Shown here in pieces: positions 17,802 to 29,100 of a DNA stretch of 64,000 nucleotides; the first letter of the stretch is position 1; each line of letters begins with the position of its first letter. The DNA is from DASUPK01 sp963833375 (GTDB lineage Bacteria; Actinomycetota; Thermoleophilia; Solirubrobacterales; 70-9). The DNA lies in assembly GCA_963833375.1 (NCBI GenBank), contig CAWHXR010000010.1, forward strand, positions 248,001 to 312,000, in the 5' to 3' direction. The position numbers were made by a program, and so were the translations under genes. The notes beneath the pieces were generated by a model. It was not told where the DNA came from, did not search any database, and saw nothing but the letters and a program-made list of their open reading frames with translations.

Positions 17802-19775
17802 GTGAGGAACAGGATCGAGGCGGGGCTGGCCGCCCTGAGGGAGAATCCGGCCGATCCGGCGATCTGGCTCGGGACGGTCGCGCTGATCGTCTACATGTCC
17901 CTGCGCGCCGGGGGCTACGACGCGATTCCCCGGGACGAAGTAGGCATCATCGTCGTCTGGGGATTGCTGCTGGGCGTCGCGGTCGGGGCGCTCTCGATCG
18001 AGCGCATCGGGATCCAGACGCGGGTGGTGCTGGCCCTCTTCGTCGGATTGGTCGCCTGGACCGCGCTCGCGCTCGGCTGGACGCAGAGCGCCGAGCGGAC
18101 GATGACCGAGCTGGCGCGGGCGGTGACCTACCTGGGGGTCTTCGTGCTCGCCCTGGCCGTCCAGCGCGGGCGCCGTTGGCGCGCGCTCCTCTACGGCGTG
18201 ACGACGGGGATCGCGATCGTCGCGGGTCTCGCTGTGCTCTCGCGCCTGCATCCGCAGTGGTTTCCTCCGAACGAGCTCGGCCGGGTCCTGACGGGGATCG
18301 AGATCGAGCGCCGGCTGGCGTACCCACTCAACTACTCGAGCGCCCTCGGCGCCTTCGCCGCCATGGGCCTGCCGCTGCTGCTCGCCGCGAGCTCCTCGGC
18401 TCGGACGCTCGCCGGCCAGCTGCTCGCGGCGGCCGCCTTCCCCATCGCGGGCCTCGCCTACTACCTCTCCTCTTCGGGCACCGCGACCGTCGTGCTGGTC
18501 GCGTGCCTGCTTGCGTTCTTCCTGCTCGCACCGGACCGGCTGCCGAAGGTCGCGACGCTGGCGATCGGGGCGGCCGGCACGGCGATCCTCGGGCACGCCG
18601 TCGACCATCGAGCTGCCCTCGACCGGGGGATCCCGACGCCCCTGGCCAAGTCGCAGGGCGACGAGGTGCTGCTCATCCTGATCGCCGTCTGCGCCGCGGT
18701 CGCGATCTGCCAGTACGGGATCTCGCTCGCGGTCCGGCACGCTCGCCGCCCCGCCTGGCTGCTGATCTCGCCGCGGGCCGCTGCCGTGGCGACCGCGGTC
18801 GCCATCCTGATCGCCCTGCCGATCGCCGTCGCGGCCGGGGCTCCCGGAGAGGCGAAGGACCGCTGGGACAACTTCAAGAACCGCTCGGGGGGAGCCCCGT
18901 CAACGGCCAGCCGCTCGAGCCAGATCCTCAACACCAGCGGCAGCGGCCGCTACCAGTTCTGGACCTCGGCGGTCGATGCCTACAAGACCGAGTCGTTTCA
19001 CGGGATCGGCCCGGGGACGTTCGAGTTCTGGTGGGCGCAGCACGCCAGCTACGCCGGCGCTTTCGTCCGCGACGCCCACTCGCTCTATCTCGAGACGCTC
19101 GCCGAGCTCGGGATCGTGGGCTTCGTCCTGGTCACGGGCCTGGTGCTGGCGATTCTCGGGATCGGGACCGTTCGGACACTGCGGGGGCCTCCGGACCTCC
19201 GGCTCGCACTGGCGGCGGCGACCTCCGGGGGCGTCGCCTTCGCCGTCGCGGCCGGGCTGGACTACATCTGGGAGATCGGGGTGATGCCGATCGCCTTCTT
19301 CCTGCTCGCCGCCGTGGCGGTGGACGGAGCGCGCGGGCCGGTTCCGGAGGCGAGGACCAGGCGGGACCAAAGGCGCCGCGAGCTCGGCTGGTGGGCCGGC
19401 ACCGTCTTGGCTTCGGCTGCCGCCGTGCTGGTGATCTACCTGCCGTACAAGGGGGCCTCGGACGTTCGCGCCAGCGAGCGCGACGTCAACCAGGGCAAGC
19501 TCGACGCCGCCCTCTCGGAGGCACGCTCCGCCGCCGATGCCCAGCCCTACGCCGCGACGCCGCGCCTCCAGGAGGCGCTCGTGCTCGAGCGCCAGGGGAA
19601 GTTCGACCAGGCCGCGGCGGCGGCGCGGCAGGCGACCGCGAAGGAGAGCACCAACTGGCGGACCTGGTTCACCCTTTCGCGGATCGAAGCCGAGCGGGGC
19701 CGTGCCAAGGCGTCGCTGGACGCCTATCTGACTGCACGGCAACTAAACCCGCATTCCGGTGTTCTTGCCCCGTGA
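17802..19775 (+). CDS. O-antigen ligase-like membrane protein with C-terminal TPR
   Basis: About 657 aa. The N-terminal ~500 residues carry 12 or more hydrophobic segments. The Wzy_C/O-antigen ligase loop SGSGRYQFWTSAVDAYK and GIGPGTFEFWWAQH plus VRDAHSLYLETLAELGI is the family hallmark. After the last membrane segment, residues ~560-657 form tetratricopeptide-like helices (KLDAALSEARSAADAQP, RLQEALVLERQGKFDQA). Such enzymes polymerise or attach surface glycans at the outer membrane face, consistent with the preceding glycan locus. GTG 17802 is used because it avoids overlap with the divergent gene; ATG 17745 is the alternative. Confidence 0.82.
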   Translation: MRNRIEAGLAALRENPADPAIWLGTVALIVYMSLRAGGYDAIPRDEVGIIVVWGLLLGVAVGALSIERIGIQTRVVLALFVGLVAWTALALGWTQSAERTMTELARAVTYLGVFVLALAVQRGRRWRALLYGVTTGIAIVAGLAVLSRLHPQWFPPNELGRVLTGIEIERRLAYPLNYSSALGAFAAMGLPLLLAASSSARTLAGQLLAAAAFPIAGLAYYLSSSGTATVVLVACLLAFFLLAPDRLPKVATLAIGAAGTAILGHAVDHRAALDRGIPTPLAKSQGDEVLLILIAVCAAVAICQYGISLAVRHARRPAWLLISPRAAAVATAVAILIALPIAVAAGAPGEAKDRWDNFKNRSGGAPSTASRSSQILNTSGSGRYQFWTSAVDAYKTESFHGIGPGTFEFWWAQHASYAGAFVRDAHSLYLETLAELGIVGFVLVTGLVLAILGIGTVRTLRGPPDLRLALAAATSGGVAFAVAAGLDYIWEIGVMPIAFFLLAAVAVDGARGPVPEARTRRDQRRRELGWWAGTVLASAAAVLVIYLPYKGASDVRASERDVNQGKLDAALSEARSAADAQPYAATPRLQEALVLERQGKFDQAAAAARQATAKESTNWRTWFTLSRIEAERGRAKASLDAYLTARQLNPHSGVLAP

Positions 19776-19796
19776 CCTGTCTGTCCGCGATATGCG

Positions 19797-19802
19797 TAGT
19801 CT
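19797..19802 (+). promoter_or_regulatory. -10 box (TAGTCT)
   Basis: TAGTCT lies 4 nt before ATG 19807 and 7 nt before the in-frame ATG 19810; either gives a near-leaderless message. Confidence 0.35.
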
Positions 19803-19806
19803 GGTG

Positions 19807-21283
19807 ATGATGCGGGGAGAAGTCGGCGCGAGGGCGTCTCGACGGGGGCTGATCGCGGTTGCGGCCATCTGCGCCGCAATTGCGTCTGTGTCGGTGCATC
19901 CGCCCGGCGCTCAGGCGGCGCGCGGCTTCGAGACGGGTCTCTACGACGGCGACTTCACCTCGCACGACGCGGCGACCCAGACGACTGGCCTTGGACCGCT
20001 CCGCCCAAGCGCGGGCCGGCTTCGTGCTGGTCTACGTCGACTGGAGCGTCGTCGCGCCATACAACCGCCCCGTCGGTTTCGTGCCTTCGAATCCCGCCGA
20101 CCCCAACTACGACTGGTCGGCAGTCGACGCGGCCGTTCGAGATGCCTCGGCGCGCGGGCTGAAGGTCCTGATGGCGGTCACCAGGGCGCCGGCCTGGGCC
20201 GAGGGCCCGGGCCGGCCCTCCGAGACTGACGCGCCGGCCGGAACCTGGAAGCCGAACGCCGCTGACCTGGGCGCCTTCACCAGCGCGATCGCGACCCGGT
20301 ACTCCGGCAACTTCGCCGGCCTGCCCGCCGTGCGCTACTGGCAGCTCTGGGCCGAGCCCAACCTCGGGGTCAACCTCTCGCCGCAGTTCGTCGGCAACAC
20401 CCCGGTGGGCTTCGACGTCTACCGACCGATGCTGAACGCCTTCTACGCCAACCTGAAGGCGGTCAGCTCCCAGAACATCGTGATCACCGGCGGCACCGCC
20501 CCTTACGGCGGCCTGACCCCGGCCCGCGGGCTGACCTACCAGCGCATGCAGCCACTCCAGTTCTGGCGCGGGCTGCTCTGCTTCAGCGCCGGAAAGCAGA
20601 AGAAACGCAAGGGCAAGAAGGCGGCCGCCAAAAAGGGTGGGAAGCTGGTTCCCCTTCCCTGCCCGGACCCGGCCCACTTCGACGTCGCGGCCCACCATCC
20701 GATCAACGTCGGCGCGCCCACTCGAGCCGCGGTCAATCCGGATGACGTCTCCACCCCTGATCTCTGGAAGCTGAAGCGCATCCTCAGCGCTGCCGCTAGC
20801 AGCGGAAGAGCTCTGCCCGGCGGGGGAAAGCCGCTCTGGGCCACCGAGATCTGGTGGAACAGCCATCCGCCCTCGAGGGGGGTATCACTGAAGACGCAGG
20901 CGCGCTATCTCTCACAGTCCTTCTACATCCTCTGGAAGCAGGGCGTCCAGGCCGCATTCTGGTTCGAGGTCAGGGACCTGCAGCCGAATGGAAGGGATCC
21001 CATCCCCACCTGCGGGCTCTTCTTCCGTGACGGTCGACCCAAGCCCGCGTTCCAGGCGTTCCGGTTCCCGTTCGCGGCGGAGCGGCTCGGCCGAACCCGG
21101 GTGCGGGTCTGGGGCATGGCCCCCGGCGCGGGACCGGTCTCGATCCAGAGCGGGCACCACCGCGTGAGGAAGCTGAAGGCGGGCGACAACCGCGTCTTCG
21201 TCGGGATCATTCATCTGCGCGGCGGGGCGCGGCTCCGGGCCGTGCAGGGTTCCGAGAGCAGTCTGGTCTGGCGCCAGAGCTAG
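19807..21283 (+). pseudogene. Secreted TIM-barrel glycoside hydrolase-like protein, one frameshift
   Basis: The first frame encodes a signal peptide (RRGLIAVAAICAAIASVSV, cleavage near AQA) and GFETGLYDGDF. A single indel near 19980 leads to LDRSAQARAGFVLVYVDWSVVAP and the rest of a ~490-aa protein. Candidate catalytic glutamates are in YWQLWAEPN (acid/base) and PLWATEIWWNS (nucleophile), the placement used by GH5/GH39-like clan A enzymes. A Lys-rich insert (KQKKRKGKKAAAKK) interrupts the barrel. It may trim or modify the exported polysaccharide. It converges on a second glycosidase-like gene through a shared hairpin. Confidence 0.7.
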
Positions 21284-21300
21284 GCCCGGTCCGGCCTAGC
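21279..21300. terminator. Bidirectional hairpin containing both stop codons
   Basis: GCTAGGCC (21279-21286) pairs perfectly with GGCCTAGC (21293-21300). The TAG of the plus-strand gene and the TAG of the minus-strand gene both lie within the arms. Confidence 0.6.
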
Positions 21301-22242
21301 TTCGCGCCATCCGGTAGTTCGGCCCGACGTTGACCCCGTTGGCGGCCCAGGCGAGCTGGCGCCAGTACGAATCGGGGTCGGGGTTGTAGTCGGTGATGCA
21401 GTGGAAGCAGAACCACATGATCAGCTTCGGGTTCCCGCAGCGGGTCGCCTCGTTGCGCATCTGCCGCATCTGCCCGGCCGAGGGCCAGTCCGGGTTGAAG
21501 TCTGGGGAAGTCGATCGACCAGGAGTAGGCCTGGAGGACCATCACCGGGTTGCGGACCATCTGCGAGGACCAGCGGGACGTCTGGCAGGTGGGCGGGTCC
21601 CAGGGCCCGTAGGGATAGTCGTCGGGCCCGACGTAGTCCGCCAGGTCTCTGAAGGGTCGAAGCATGGATGGGTTGGGCCGCGATACGTAGAGCAGCGGCT
21701 TGCGAGTGATGCTGCGCACCGCTCCTGAGAGCTCCTGCACCTGGCCGCGATCCTCCGGTCGCACCTCGTCCCCGATGTAGTAACCCCACGTGCCAGGGTG
21801 CGAGGCCGTGGCACGGACCAGGTCCAGCTTTGGCCCGATCGGCATCCGGTAGTTGGAGAGATTCCAGATCACCTGCATGCCTTGAGACTGCGCCTGAGTC
21901 CGCGTACCGAAGGTTCTCGTCCACCGACATCTCGGCGCTCCAGTAGTTGAGGACGACCCGGAAGCCACCCTGCCGGAGGGTCGCCAGCCGGTCGCCGCAG
22001 TCGGGAAGCGGGGTGGGCTTGGGGTCCGAGAGGGAGCACGCGTCGTAGATGCCGGTTAGCGGGGCCGACGCCTTGCGGCCTCTGACCTTCTTGTGGCGCT
22101 TGGACTTGTGCCCATGCTTGTGCTTGTGGTGAGCCGCCGAGGCGCCGGCGGCGAGGCTCAGCGAGAGCAGCAGGGCGGCGGCCGCGGCGAGCACGAGCGC
22201 GGCGCGGGAGATCCGGGAGAGACGTGTCGAATGCTCTCGCAT
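21296..22242 (-). pseudogene. Secreted glycosidase-like protein with His/Lys-rich segment, two frameshifts
   Basis: ATG 22242 follows GGGAAG and begins a signal peptide (ALVLAAAAALLLSLSLA), then a His/Lys/Arg-rich stretch (HHKHKHGHKSKRHKK) and GIYDACSLSDP. After shifts near 21890 and 21500 the reading gives MQVIWNLSNYRMP, HPGTWGYYIGDEV, YVGPDDYPYGPWD, NPKLIMWFCFHCITDYN and QLAWAANGVNVGPNYRMARS. GYYIGDE supplies a candidate catalytic acid pair, as in TIM-barrel hydrolases. The basic-histidine stretch could bind polyanionic glycan or metal (inference). Confidence 0.65.
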
Positions 22243-22349
22243 CGACACTTCCCATCGGGGCCTGCCGCAGCCCCCTGACTTTTTGTCCAGCGGTTAGACG
22301 CACGTCGCCCGAAGGGCCCCTGCGTGCCGTTGGACGGATGTCTGCTCGA

Positions 22350-23339
22350 CTAGCTGTAAGATCCGAGCGGGTTGTTTCAGCTCCGAGTCGAGCTGCCGGT
22401 GGTCTTGGCCGAGGGAGCCGTGTGAGTCTGCTGGTAGTTGTAGCGCGCAAAGCCAGCCTGCAAGAGCGTCTGGTGCGCTCCTCGGAGACTCGGTAGATCG
22501 CCGCGTATGCCAACGACCGAGCATGGTGCGGATGAAGCGCTCGGCCTTGCCGTTGGTCTGTGGTCGGTAGGGACGAGTGCGCAGTGCTTGAGCCGAGCGC
22601 CGCGGCAGGCGAGCGAGAAGATCGCCGAGACGTAGGCGGAGCCGTTGTCGGTCATCACCGCCTCGACCGAGATCGCCGAAGGAGCGGTAAAAGGAGAACG
22701 ACAGCGGCGCAGGAAGGCGATCGCGAGTGGTCGCCCGCTCGTAGGAGAGCACCTCGACGTAGGCGAGGCGGGTGGCGTGGTCGACGCAGACGTGGACGAA
22801 CTCCCAGCCGGTGACGCCGCGGCTCGGCCCTTCGTGGCGACGCTGGAACTGGCTTGCTCGGTGCCGGTGACTCGATGACCGGCTCCGCGCTCTGAGATCT
22901 GGCCGAGCTTCTTGACGTCGACGTGGAGGAGCTCGCCGGGGCGAGAGCGCTGGTAGCGGTGGGAGGGCTCGAGCGACACGAGGCGCGAGAGCTGCCCAGG
23001 CCGACTCGGGTGAGGATCGCCGAGACGGTCGAGGTCGGGGATCTCGAGCACCTCGGCGATCTCGGCGCCGGTGAAGCGCAGACTGCCGGAGCGGCGCGAT
23101 CGCCTGGATCCTGCGATCGTCGGTGCGGTTCCAGAGCGCGGTTAGGCGGCAGAGGGGCGGTCGAGCAAGCCGGCCTCGCCCTCGGCGCGGTAGCGATGCG
23201 CCCACTTGCGGGCGGTCCGGGTGGCTGACCTCCGCGGAGGCGGCGACACTTGGCCGGCGACCAGCCCTCCTCGTCGACCCGCTTGACCAGCGGTTCGGCG
23301 CTAGTTCAGGCTGAGCGCGGCGTTACCGTGGATCTTCAT
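22350..23339 (-). mobile_element. IS481-family transposase, decayed
   Basis: The start is ATG 23339 behind AGGAGG (MKIHGNAALSLN). Several frames then show TARKWAHRYRAEGEAGLLDRP, RFTGAEIAEVLEIP, PGELLHVDVKKLGQI (first catalytic D), GWEFVHVCVDHATRLAYVEV, MTDNGSAYVS (second D), RTRPYRPQTNGKAERFI (catalytic E) and LNNPLGSYS at the 3' end. Full length would be ~330 aa; at least four indels and an early in-frame stop make it inactive as read. I could not assign terminal inverted repeats or a target duplication. Confidence 0.8.
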
Positions 23340-23418
23340 CTGGTATACCTCCTTGAGGCTGGTGGTATAGACAACTAGCATTAAAGGAGGCAGGATGAAC
23401 AACGTGCTAGGAATAAAC

Positions 23419-23736
23419 CTAGCCGGTCTCGGTCACTTCGGCCTGCTCGGCCTCTGCCTGCTCTTCGCGACGGTCCTCGTCAGGCGAGGACGAGTCCCTG
23501 GCCAGCCTTCGGACGTACAGGAAGATCCCCACGAACGGCAGGGAGACCAGGATCGCCGCGACGATCAGCGCCGGCCAGGCGATCAGGACACCGAGGGAGT
23601 GGGAGAACCCCTTGTCGGTGCCCACATGGATGGCCCAGGCGATCCAGGCGACGACGAGAAGCGCTGCGCCGACGACCGCCACCCCGAGCCAGGGGTTGGC
23701 CCGGATCCGGCCGAAAAGCTGACCCAGAGCTCCCAC
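23419..23736 (-). CDS. Small two-pass membrane protein
   Basis: About 105 aa. Two hydrophobic segments (GVAVVGAALLVVAWIAWAI and LIAWPALIVAAILVSLPFVG) are followed by a short basic stretch and an acidic tail (PDEDRREEQAEAEQAE). No function is recognised. GTG 23736 is chosen over TTG 23745 because a TACTTT -10 box (23744-23749, minus strand) ends 7 nt before it. Confidence 0.65.
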   Translation of the reverse strand: MGALGQLFGRIRANPWLGVAVVGAALLVVAWIAWAIHVGTDKGFSHSLGVLIAWPALIVAAILVSLPFVGIFLYVRRLARDSSSPDEDRREEQAEAEQAEVTETG

Positions 23737-23849
23737 GGGCGGCAAAGTACCGACTTTGGGCCGTGGCTTACCACGGGCTGAGTCTGCGGGCTTGCGCGGT
23801 GGTGGGGACGTGCGCCGAAGCGCATTCTTGTCGGCATGGCCCGAAAGGC

Positions 23850-24025
23850 CGTCGCGCCCGGAGCAGGTGGTTCAGGCCTGGATGGACAGCGCGATCCACC
23901 GGATGTACCTGCTCAAGCCCAGATTCGACGAGCTCGGCGTGGCCGGGGCCCGCGGCACTCCCATCGGTCCGGACCAGCCGGACGGGATCACCGTCGTCGC
24001 GGAGTTCGGCTTCCGGAGGAACTGA
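23850..24025 (+). pseudogene. CAP/SCP-domain C-terminal remnant
   Basis: The frame ending at 24025 reads VVQAWMDSAIHRMYLLKPRF, DELGVAGARG and VVAEFGFRRN. This matches the last third of a CAP (SCP-like) extracellular domain (W..S..H...L....ELGVG....T..FG). The first two-thirds, including the first catalytic His/Glu region, are missing and nothing suitable lies upstream. Confidence 0.5.
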
Positions 24026-24115
24026 TGGGGCCGGGGGACGGCGGTTCCTTGCCGCACCTTGCAGGGACTTCCGATTCTGTGCCTACGCGGTGCCTGGCCC
24101 GGGAAAGGCCGTGGC

Positions 24116-24121
24116 TATACT
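24116..24121 (+). promoter_or_regulatory. Possible -10 box of clpC (TATACT)
   Basis: TATACT stands out in a GC-rich leader about 190 nt before clpC. No good -35 hexamer is visible, and I see no CtsR or CIRCE-type repeat. Confidence 0.35.
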
Positions 24122-24309
24122 TTGGCTTCGCCGTCCCCCGACAGAACCGGAGGTCAGATCACAGATCGGCAGCCAGGAGCCGATACGGATAGGACCCCCG
24201 GACAGTCTGCGTCCCCTGACCTCGTCCCTCGACTTAACCCAGAGCCAAACCTTCGACCGCAACGTAGACCCAACCGGACTGATTGATAGACCAGAGAGCA
24301 ACTGACTGA

Positions 24310-26886
<2,577 letters not shown>

Positions 26887-26892
26887 CCACGC

Positions 26893-26915
26893 CCGGGCCG
26901 CCCAGCGCGGCCCGG
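26893..26915 (+). terminator. clpC terminator hairpin
   Basis: A perfect 9-bp stem, CCGGGCCGC (26893-26901) with GCGGCCCGG (26907-26915), has a 5-nt loop and lies just after clpC. Its end abuts the -10 box of the next gene. Confidence 0.6.
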
Positions 26916-26921
26916 TAGCGT
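26916..26921 (+). promoter_or_regulatory. -10 box (TAGCGT), leaderless
   Basis: TAGCGT lies 9 nt before ATG 26931, directly after the clpC hairpin. Confidence 0.5.
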
Positions 26922-26930
26922 TTCCGGGCG

Positions 26931-28079
26931 ATGCGAGAGCCCGGCAATCAGGCGATCGGAAGCTGGAGCGGGGGGCGCTACCTGCGCTTCGGCGAGGCGA
27001 TCGAGCCTGAGCGGCTCGAGGCGCTCCTGCGTCCCGGGGACGGCATCGACACCGTGCTGACGGCCGATGCATACGGCGCCGGTGAGGCCGATTCGCTGCT
27101 CGGCCGCGCCCTCGCCCCCGTGGACCGCGATTCCTACAGCCTGGTCGGAGCGGTCGGCCACGACTTCTACGAGGGCGAGCGCGACGGCCCCCGCGGTTTC
27201 CCCCGGTTCACCAGCCCCTCGCTCCGCCCGGCCGCCGAGTACGCCGGCTACCTGAGGATGGCCGCCGAGCGGAGCCTGGAGCGGCTCGGCCAGGATCGCT
27301 TCGACGTCCTCCTGCTCCACAACCCGGACCGGACCGGGTACGAGAGTGAGCAGGTCTGGGAGGGGATGGCGGCCCTGCGCGAAGCCGGGCTGGCCGATGC
27401 GGTCGGGGTCGCCCCGGGCCCGGCCAACGGCTTCACCCTCGACCTGGTCCGCTGCTTCGAGCGCTTCGGCGAGACGATCGACTGGGCGATGATCATCCTC
27501 AACCCCTTCGAGCCCTGGCCCGGGGAGCTCTGCCTCGATGCCGCCGCCAGGCATGGCGTCCGCGTGATCACCCGGGTGGTCGACTACGGCGGCATCTTCT
27601 GGGACGACGTCACGCCGCGGACCGAGCTGCCGCAGGGGGACCATCGCTCCTTCAGGCCGGAGGGCTGGATCGCCGAGGGTCGCGCCAAGCTGGATCGCCT
27701 GCGGCCGATCGCCGAGCGGGCGGATCTCACCCCGATCCAGCTCGCCTGCCAGTGGAACCTCGCTCATGACGCCGTCGAGTGCGTTGTGCCGACCCTGATC
27801 CAGGAGATCGGCGAGGACGCGCGGCCAATCGAGGAGAAACGGGCCGAGCTCGCGGCGCTCCCGGCCGAGCGGCGGCTGACCGACGACGACCTGGGCGAGA
27901 TCCGGACGATCGGCGACAACGCCGGCTGCATGGGGCTCAAGGGGGCGACGCCGGACCACACCGGCGACGAGCGCCCCGACCGCTGGCCGGTCAGCGATCA
28001 GCTCGCCCACGCAGCGGGGCGCTGGGGCATCGACCCGGAGCGCGACTTGCGATATCTGGCGGCCGAGCCCGCTCGCTAA
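26931..28079 (+). CDS. Aldo/keto reductase family protein
   Basis: Intact, 382 aa. A TIM-barrel oxidoreductase pattern is visible: DTVLTADAYGAGEADSLLGRAL (the D and Y expected at the active site), SLERLGQDRFDVLLLHNPD, ALREAGLADAVGVAPG and TPIQLACQWNLAHDAVECVVP. NAD(P)H-dependent reduction of an aldehyde or ketone is likely; the substrate is unknown. The catalytic Lys-His pair is less obvious than usual, since the His region reads LLHNPD. It interrupts the clpC-radA order seen in Bacillus. Confidence 0.85.
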   Translation: MREPGNQAIGSWSGGRYLRFGEAIEPERLEALLRPGDGIDTVLTADAYGAGEADSLLGRALAPVDRDSYSLVGAVGHDFYEGERDGPRGFPRFTSPSLRPAAEYAGYLRMAAERSLERLGQDRFDVLLLHNPDRTGYESEQVWEGMAALREAGLADAVGVAPGPANGFTLDLVRCFERFGETIDWAMIILNPFEPWPGELCLDAAARHGVRVITRVVDYGGIFWDDVTPRTELPQGDHRSFRPEGWIAEGRAKLDRLRPIAERADLTPIQLACQWNLAHDAVECVVPTLIQEIGEDARPIEEKRAELAALPAERRLTDDDLGEIRTIGDNAGCMGLKGATPDHTGDERPDRWPVSDQLAHAAGRWGIDPERDLRYLAAEPAR

Positions 28080-28118
28080 CCTCGTTTATGGCGCCGCCGC
28101 GCCAGGGATGGAGGTTGG

Positions 28119-28559
28119 ATGGCCACAGTTCTGACAGCGATCAGGAGAGTCCTTCTCGGTACCGGCTCGACCGCGTTCACCCTGGTCGGCGCCCTGCTGA
28201 TCGGGTTCGGGGTGCCGCTGTTCTGGATCTACATCGCCTCGCACGTCTACGGGAAGACCGGCGCCGTCACCGGACCAGTCGCCGCCTTCATCGGCACCGG
28301 GATCCTGGTGTCCTACTACGGCCTGCTGCTGATCGCATCCTGGATCCGGGGTCGCATGCTCGCGCGAGAGCAGGGCGGTCGCCGCGGGGCGCGAGACCCG
28401 TGGAACCGGAGCATGCGCGACACGCCCTACAAGCCAGGCCACGAGCGCAGCGACCCGGTCGAGAGGCTGTTCGTGGCGACGGCGATCGTCTCGATGATCG
28501 CTTTCATGATCTGGTTCGTCTTCTTCGCAGGGGCGCCGTTCCCGAACAGCCCCGGCTAG
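28119..28559 (+). CDS. Small membrane protein, three hydrophobic segments
   Basis: Intact, 146 aa, with a good GGAGG site before ATG 28119. Segments are at ~18-40, ~50-72 (VAAFIGTGILVSYYGLLLIA) and ~118-136, with a basic central loop (RGRMLAREQGGRRGARD) and a short Pro-rich end. No family is recognised. A TAACCT box at 28077-28082 could be its -10 element, giving a leader of about 30 nt. Confidence 0.7.
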   Translation: MATVLTAIRRVLLGTGSTAFTLVGALLIGFGVPLFWIYIASHVYGKTGAVTGPVAAFIGTGILVSYYGLLLIASWIRGRMLAREQGGRRGARDPWNRSMRDTPYKPGHERSDPVERLFVATAIVSMIAFMIWFVFFAGAPFPNSPG

Positions 28560-28632
28560 CTGGAGCGAGGCCGCCTCGGCCCCTTGCGCTCGCGATCGGC
28601 CCCAGCCCCCGGCAGCGGGCTCAGGATTACAT

Positions 28633-28946
28633 CTAGGCGACCAGGGTGAGGACGGCGATGATGATGAAGACGCTCTGGGCCGAGTGCACGATGATCCCCA
28701 TCCACGCGCTCTGGAACCGTCGCGAGGGGTAGGCGAGCAGGAAGATCCCGTCGACGAAGGACGACGGGATGCTCCACGGCTGGTGCAGGTGGTAGAGCGC
28801 GAACAGCGCCCCGTTGGCGACCCAGTCGCGCCTCCCGAAGACGCCCTGCATTCGGGGCAGCAGCAGTCCCCGGAAGAGCAGCTCCTCGCCGAGCACGGTG
28901 TTGAAGACGGCCAGCACCACCACGACGGCGAACCAGCCCCAGGCCA
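28633..28946 (-). pseudogene. CPBP-type intramembrane protease, N-terminally truncated
   Basis: The visible ~104 aa include the two CPBP (Abi) motifs: GEELLFRGLLLPRM, the EExxxR metal/catalytic motif, and FALYHLHQP, followed by the last two membrane segments. Family members usually have four or more N-terminal membrane helices and 200-300 aa. Here nothing suitable precedes MAWGWF (ATG 28946), so the gene is a 5'-deleted remnant or starts beyond an unrecognised frameshift. Confidence 0.65.
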
Positions 28947-29088
28947 TCGATGCAGTAGCTCTCGCTGTGGGTGGATTGTCTTCGCGCCGAAGTGGTCCCG
29001 CATCCGTAGTTGACCCCGATGCTCGGATGCGGAAGTCAGGTTCCACATCATGGTCACATCCCGCGCGGGAGGCGTCAGGACCCATCCC

Positions 29089-29094
29089 TAGCCT
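29089..29094 (+). promoter_or_regulatory. -10 box of radA (TAGCCT), leaderless
   Basis: TAGCCT ends 6 nt before ATG 29101. Confidence 0.5.
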
Positions 29095-29100
29095 GGGTGG

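Noticed and set aside
22260..23400. Terminal inverted repeats of the IS481-like element
   Set aside because: Candidate ends share only TGTC-like tetramers; not enough to define the element boundaries.
24126..24309. Possible riboswitch or heat-shock operator in the clpC leader
   Set aside because: I could not find CIRCE, CtsR repeats or a stable conserved structure; only a TATACT box stands out.
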